Positions 60,193 to 64,000 of a stretch of DNA of 64,000 bases are shown one piece after another. Source of the stretch: Lachnospiraceae bacterium (GTDB taxonomy: Bacteria > Bacillota > Clostridia > Lachnospirales > Lachnospiraceae); NCBI GenBank assembly GCA_021442455.1, contig JABUSY010000035.1:1-64000 (forward strand), read 5' to 3'. Both the position numbers and the translations under genes were made by a program. Numbering within the stretch: position 1 is the stretch's first letter; the number at the start of each line of letters is the position of its first letter. The notes under the pieces were generated by a model. The model was not told the DNA's origin, searched no databases, and saw nothing but the letters and a program-made list of their open reading frames with translations.

Positions 60193-62826
60193 TTATTCAT
60201 TCTTTTGAGAAATTGCTGCTTGCGCAGCTGCCAGTCTTGCTATTGGTACACGAAACGGTGAGCAGGATACATAATCCAAACCTAGTCTGTTGCAATATTC
60301 TACAGAACTCGGATCTCCCCCATGCTCGCCACAGATACCACAATGAAGTGACGGACGGGACTTTTTTCCAAGTTCTACAGCCATTGCCATCAGCTTGCCT
60401 ACACCGCTCTGATCCAACTTGGTGAACGGATCATTTTCAAAAATTTTAGCATCATAATACGCATCCAGAAACTTACCTGCATCGTCACGGGAAAATCCAA
60501 AGGTCATCTGAGTTAGATCGTTAGTACCGAAGCAGAAGAAATCGGCTTCTTTTGCTATTTCATCGGCAGTTAAAGCTGCTCTCGGAATTTCTATCATGGT
60601 ACCTACTTCGTATTTCATGTTGCAACCTGTTTCTGCAATTTCAGCATCAGCAGTCTCAATGACAAATTTTTTCACATATTTCAGCTCTTTGCTATCGCCG
60701 ATCAGCGGGATCATAATTTCCGGCTTGATATTCCAATCCGGATGAACTTTCTTAACATTGATAGCTGCACGAATAATAGCCTTGGTTTGCATCTTGGCAA
60801 TTTCCGGATAAGTCACTACTAGACGACATCCACGATGGCCCATCATCGGGTTGAACTCATGCAGTCCGTTAATGATTGCTTTGATTTGCTCGATGCTCTT
60901 GCCCTGGGACTTAGCCAGTTTTTCGATATCTTCTTCATCGGTCGGAAGAAACTCATGCAGCGGTGGATCTAGAAAACGGATAGTAACTGGACATCCTTCC
61001 AGAGCTTCATACAACTTTTCGAAATCTCCCTGCTGTTCCGGGAGAATCTTTTCCAGTGCAATTTCTCTTTCTTCTACAGTTTCAGAACAAATCATTTCAC
61101 GAAAAGCGTCGATTCTCTTGCCTTCAAAGAACATATGTTCCGTACGGCAAAGACCAATCCCTTCTGCGCCAAGCTCGCGAGCTTTTTTAGCGTCAACCGG
61201 AGTATCTGCATTAGTTCTCACCTGCATAGTTCTGTATTTGTCAGCCCAGCTCATGATTTTTTCGAATTCACCTGCAATAACTGCATCGACGGTCGGTATA
61301 GTGCCATCATATATGTTTCCAGTAGTTCCATCAAAGGAAATGACATCTCCCTCATGATACTCTTTGCCAGCGAGAGAGAACTTCTTATTATGTTCGTCCA
61401 TGATAATTGCAGAACATCCAGATACACAACAAACCCCCATTCCACGAGCAACAACAGCTGCATGAGAGGTCATTCCTCCACGTACAGTCAAGATACCTTT
61501 TGATGCTTTCATACCTTCTATATCTTCCGGAGAGGTCTCCAGGCGAACCAAAACCACCTTTTCTCCTCTTGCAGTCCACTCTCTTGCATCATCAGCAGTG
61601 AAAACAATTTTACCGCAGGCAGCGCCAGGAGCAGCAGCTAGAGCTTTTGCAATCGGGGTAGTCTTTTTAACTACATCAGCATCGAACTGCGGATGTAACA
61701 AGGAAGCAAGATTACGAGGATCAATCATGCTGACAGCTTTTTCCTCGGTAATCATTCCTTCATCTACTAGATCATATGCAATTTTTAGAGCAGCTTTTGC
61801 AGTTCTTTTACCATTACGGGTCTGCAGCATGTATAACTTTTTATCTTCAATAGTAAATTCCATATCCTGCATATCTCTGTAATGATTTTCCAAAGTATCA
61901 CAGATCTTTATAAATTGATCGTAAACTTCCGGCATGGTTTCATGAAGCTGTGCGATCGGCTGCGGAGTGCGAACTCCTGCAACAACGTCTTCACCTTGGG
62001 CATTCAACAGAAACTCACCCATCAGCTCTTTATCGCCGGTTGCTGGATTACGGGTAAAAGCAACACCAGTACCTGAAGTCTCTCCCATATTCCCAAATGC
62101 CATCATCTGAACATTAACGGCAGTCCCCCAGGAATACGGAATATCATTATCACGTCGATATACATTCGCACGCGGGTTGTCCCAAGAACGGAATACAGCT
62201 TTGATCGCTTCCATCAGCTGCTCCTTTGGATCACTCGGAAAATCAGAACCGATTTTTTCTTTATATTCCTCCTTAAACTGACGGACCAGCTCTTTTAAAT
62301 CATCGGCGGTTAGATCCACATCCTGTGTAATTCCCTTTTGAGCTTTCATTTTATCGATCAATTCTTCAAAATATTTTTTCCCAACTTCCATAACTACGTC
62401 GGAAAACATTTGAATAAATCTTCTATAACAGTCCCATGCCCAACGAGGATTCCTAGATTTTTTAGAAAGGACCTCTACAACGTCCTCGTTAAGTCCTAGG
62501 TTCAAAATAGTATCCATCATGCCAGGCATAGATGCTCTCGCTCCAGAACGTACGGATACCAGCAGCGGATTTTTTTTGTCACCGAACTTTTTTTCAGTAA
62601 TTTCTTCCATTTTACCAATGTATTCCATGATCTGTTTCATGATTGTATCACTGATTATTCTACCATCTTCATAATATTGAGTACATGCCTCCGTCGTGAT
62701 AGTAAAACCCTGCGGTACCGGTAACCCTAAGTTAGTCATCTCAGCCAAATTCGCACCCTTACCACCAAGAAGATCACGCATACTTGCATTTCCTTCTGTA
62801 AATAAATAAACCCATTTGTTTGGCAT
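60193..62826 (-). CDS. ppdK: Pyruvate, phosphate dikinase
   Basis: Interconverts PEP, AMP and PPi with pyruvate, ATP and Pi; in anaerobes it often runs in glycolysis to gain ATP from PPi. The 877-residue protein has the N-terminal nucleotide-binding domain (GGKGANLAEMTNLGLPVPQG, and VSVRSGARASMPGMMDTILN), the swivelling phosphohistidine domain with GGMTSHAAVVARGMG (catalytic His near residue 456) and the C-terminal PEP-binding TIM barrel with GLCRTEHMFF and SLHCGICGEHGGDP. Complete in length. ATG at 62826 follows TAGGAGG. It has its own promoter and terminator and so is a single-gene unit. Confidence 0.97.
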   Translation of the reverse strand: MPNKWVYLFTEGNASMRDLLGGKGANLAEMTNLGLPVPQGFTITTEACTQYYEDGRIISDTIMKQIMEYIGKMEEITEKKFGDKKNPLLVSVRSGARASMPGMMDTILNLGLNEDVVEVLSKKSRNPRWAWDCYRRFIQMFSDVVMEVGKKYFEELIDKMKAQKGITQDVDLTADDLKELVRQFKEEYKEKIGSDFPSDPKEQLMEAIKAVFRSWDNPRANVYRRDNDIPYSWGTAVNVQMMAFGNMGETSGTGVAFTRNPATGDKELMGEFLLNAQGEDVVAGVRTPQPIAQLHETMPEVYDQFIKICDTLENHYRDMQDMEFTIEDKKLYMLQTRNGKRTAKAALKIAYDLVDEGMITEEKAVSMIDPRNLASLLHPQFDADVVKKTTPIAKALAAAPGAACGKIVFTADDAREWTARGEKVVLVRLETSPEDIEGMKASKGILTVRGGMTSHAAVVARGMGVCCVSGCSAIIMDEHNKKFSLAGKEYHEGDVISFDGTTGNIYDGTIPTVDAVIAGEFEKIMSWADKYRTMQVRTNADTPVDAKKARELGAEGIGLCRTEHMFFEGKRIDAFREMICSETVEEREIALEKILPEQQGDFEKLYEALEGCPVTIRFLDPPLHEFLPTDEEDIEKLAKSQGKSIEQIKAIINGLHEFNPMMGHRGCRLVVTYPEIAKMQTKAIIRAAINVKKVHPDWNIKPEIMIPLIGDSKELKYVKKFVIETADAEIAETGCNMKYEVGTMIEIPRAALTADEIAKEADFFCFGTNDLTQMTFGFSRDDAGKFLDAYYDAKIFENDPFTKLDQSGVGKLMAMAVELGKKSRPSLHCGICGEHGGDPSSVEYCNRLGLDYVSCSPFRVPIARLAAAQAAISQKNE

Positions 62827-62942
62827 ACTATTCTTTCCTCCTAATATAAAAATTAGTTAATGAGTAAAGTATTCTCTCATGAAATGTTCTGGATAATACT
62901 CACATACAATAAATAAGTTTCAGCTTTTTAATATACATATTT

Positions 62943-62970
62943 ATTCTAACATAAAACTTTCCGTAGTCAA
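62943..62970 (-). promoter_or_regulatory. Sigma-A type promoter of ppdK
   Basis: On the minus strand TTGACT (62970-62965) and TAGAAT (62948-62943), 16 bases apart, about 117 bases upstream of the ppdK start. Nothing else is seen in the 291-base gap to the next gene. Confidence 0.7.
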
Positions 62971-63117
62971 GAACTAATCATTCCATTACTTTTTAAAATT
63001 TCATAGCTATATTCCAATATTCTGTAAAACACTGTTATTGTTATGTTTTATAAAACAAAAATCGAAAATATTCCTACTTGTTTTTTTAATCTGAATATTT
63101 TCCATTTTGTATATCCC

Positions 63118-64000
63118 TTAATCGATAAATATTATATCTTCTGAATAATATGTGATGATCGGTATACCTACAGTAATCCAATCATATAGCTTCGCCGCCT
63201 GATCAGACGGCATATTAATACAGCCTCTTGAACCTCCATAGATATAATATCTTCCTCCGAAATCATCTTGCCAAGAAGCATCGTGTATGCCAACGGATCC
63301 ATTAAATGCCATCCAGTAATGCACAAATACATTCCATTCATAGCTACCGTTTTCCTTTTTCGGCCCTCGAAGCCATCTCTCTCTATCCTTATGATATAAT
63401 TGAAAAACACCTGGTGAAGTGTATCGATCGTGGCTCATCTTCCCGGATACGATATCCGTCTCCATCCATAGTTGGCTGTTTTCATAAATCCACATATGCT
63501 GCCGACTCAGGTCGATTTCTACATATGTATGACCGATTCCATTATTCTCATTAGCAATAGATCGGCTTTCATAGAGCGGTTCTCGAACTGTCACTACGCC
63601 ATTGTGCAACTCTGATTTCAGTTGATTTATTTCCGCTTCCTGATCTATCTTCCAACCGAATACTTTATTTGGAACTTTCACCGGGGCAATTCCAGTAGCA
63701 TGGAATGTTATGTTTTTATACAATGTGTCTACAACAGTTGCCATATCCACTACATACTGACGGATGTGCTGATTCCATACTTCTTCATTTTTATGATATC
63801 TTCCTTCCTCATCCTGCACCAGCCAGCTAATTAAAACACCTCCGTCTAGCACCTGTTTGGTTGATGGTAACATATAAGTGATGCTTCCGGAAAACATTTG
63901 ATTCAATTCTTCTGCCTGTTGTACAAGTTTGTCGGAATCTTTCTTAATCGCAGGTTCTTTATATATTCCTAGATTTTCTACATTCAGATGTGTTTCTTGC
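63118..64000 (-). CDS. L,D-transpeptidase (YkuD) with peptidoglycan-binding domain, N-terminus cut by window edge
   Basis: Forms 3-3 cross-links in peptidoglycan outside the cell. The frame is open to base 64000, so the N-terminus, with an expected membrane anchor, is outside the window; 293 codons are visible. The first part (QVLDGGVLISWLVQDEEG through FGWKIDQEAEINQLKSEL) fits a PG_binding_4-type domain, and the C-terminal YkuD domain (from YVEIDLSRQHMWIYENSQ) has IHDASW with the conserved His and the catalytic SRGCINMP motif, close to the usual SHGCVNMP. Active site residues appear complete. Confidence 0.92.
   Translation of the reverse strand, partial: QETHLNVENLGIYKEPAIKKDSDKLVQQAEELNQMFSGSITYMLPSTKQVLDGGVLISWLVQDEEGRYHKNEEVWNQHIRQYVVDMATVVDTLYKNITFHATGIAPVKVPNKVFGWKIDQEAEINQLKSELHNGVVTVREPLYESRSIANENNGIGHTYVEIDLSRQHMWIYENSQLWMETDIVSGKMSHDRYTSPGVFQLYHKDRERWLRGPKKENGSYEWNVFVHYWMAFNGSVGIHDASWQDDFGGRYYIYGGSRGCINMPSDQAAKLYDWITVGIPIITYYSEDIIFID

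Noticed and set aside
1..64000. CRISPR array, toxin-antitoxin pair, restriction system or prophage
   Set aside because: No regularly spaced repeats, no paired small genes with good ribosome binding sites, and no nuclease, methylase or phage structural motifs were seen.

Overview
The window looks like a chromosomal segment of an AT-rich, Gram-positive Clostridia-type bacterium, most like the butyrate-producing Lachnospiraceae lineage. The basis is gene content and order: a thiolase / 3-hydroxybutyryl-CoA dehydrogenase / acyl-CoA dehydrogenase / EtfBA operon, a single-chain PurL, a short HisG with HisZ, RecU, a GerW (YtfJ)/DUF2953 pair, and pyruvate phosphate dikinase. The lineage is inferred from protein motifs and synteny only.

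Layout. 1-11.4 kb (minus): hisD (cut by the window edge), hisG, hisZ, recU, lepB, an rluD-type pseudouridine synthase, a coiled-coil protein, rsmD, recG; then rpmB alone on the plus strand. 12.4-20.8 kb (minus): gerW-like, DUF2953, a small unknown gene, a class B PBP, ftsW/rodA, zapA, ruvB, ruvA. 26.4-33.4 kb (minus): rpsA-like, cmk, leuS. 35.2-37.6 kb (plus): tyrA, aroA. 39.5-45.0 kb (minus): thl, hbd, bcd, etfB, etfA. 46.6-64 kb (minus): purL, pcrA, glf, ppdK and a window-truncated L,D-transpeptidase.

The notable property is erosion. Adding up the genes I accept gives about 36.7 kb, near 57% coding, unusually low for a bacterium. The long gaps are not random: several hold the worn remains of the gene expected there from conserved gene order. 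I could read coaD between rsmD and the coiled-coil gene, ispH between cmk and rpsA, crt between thl and hbd, aroF (DAHP synthase) before tyrA, a U32 peptidase between zapA and ftsW, and an N-acetylmuramoyl-L-alanine amidase upstream of pcrA/purL. Each has stops, frame changes and lost key residues, while the flanking genes look intact with good ribosome binding sites. This suggests a genome in the middle of reductive evolution, as in a host-restricted symbiont, losing coenzyme A, isoprenoid, aromatic and butyrate steps. The intact genes are mainly translation, cell wall/division, recombination and central energy metabolism; a full set for Holliday-junction processing (recU, recG, ruvA, ruvB) is kept.

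I saw no CRISPR array, tRNA or rRNA gene, no recognisable intact insertion sequence, and no new defence or toxin-antitoxin system. Many gap fragments remain unidentified.
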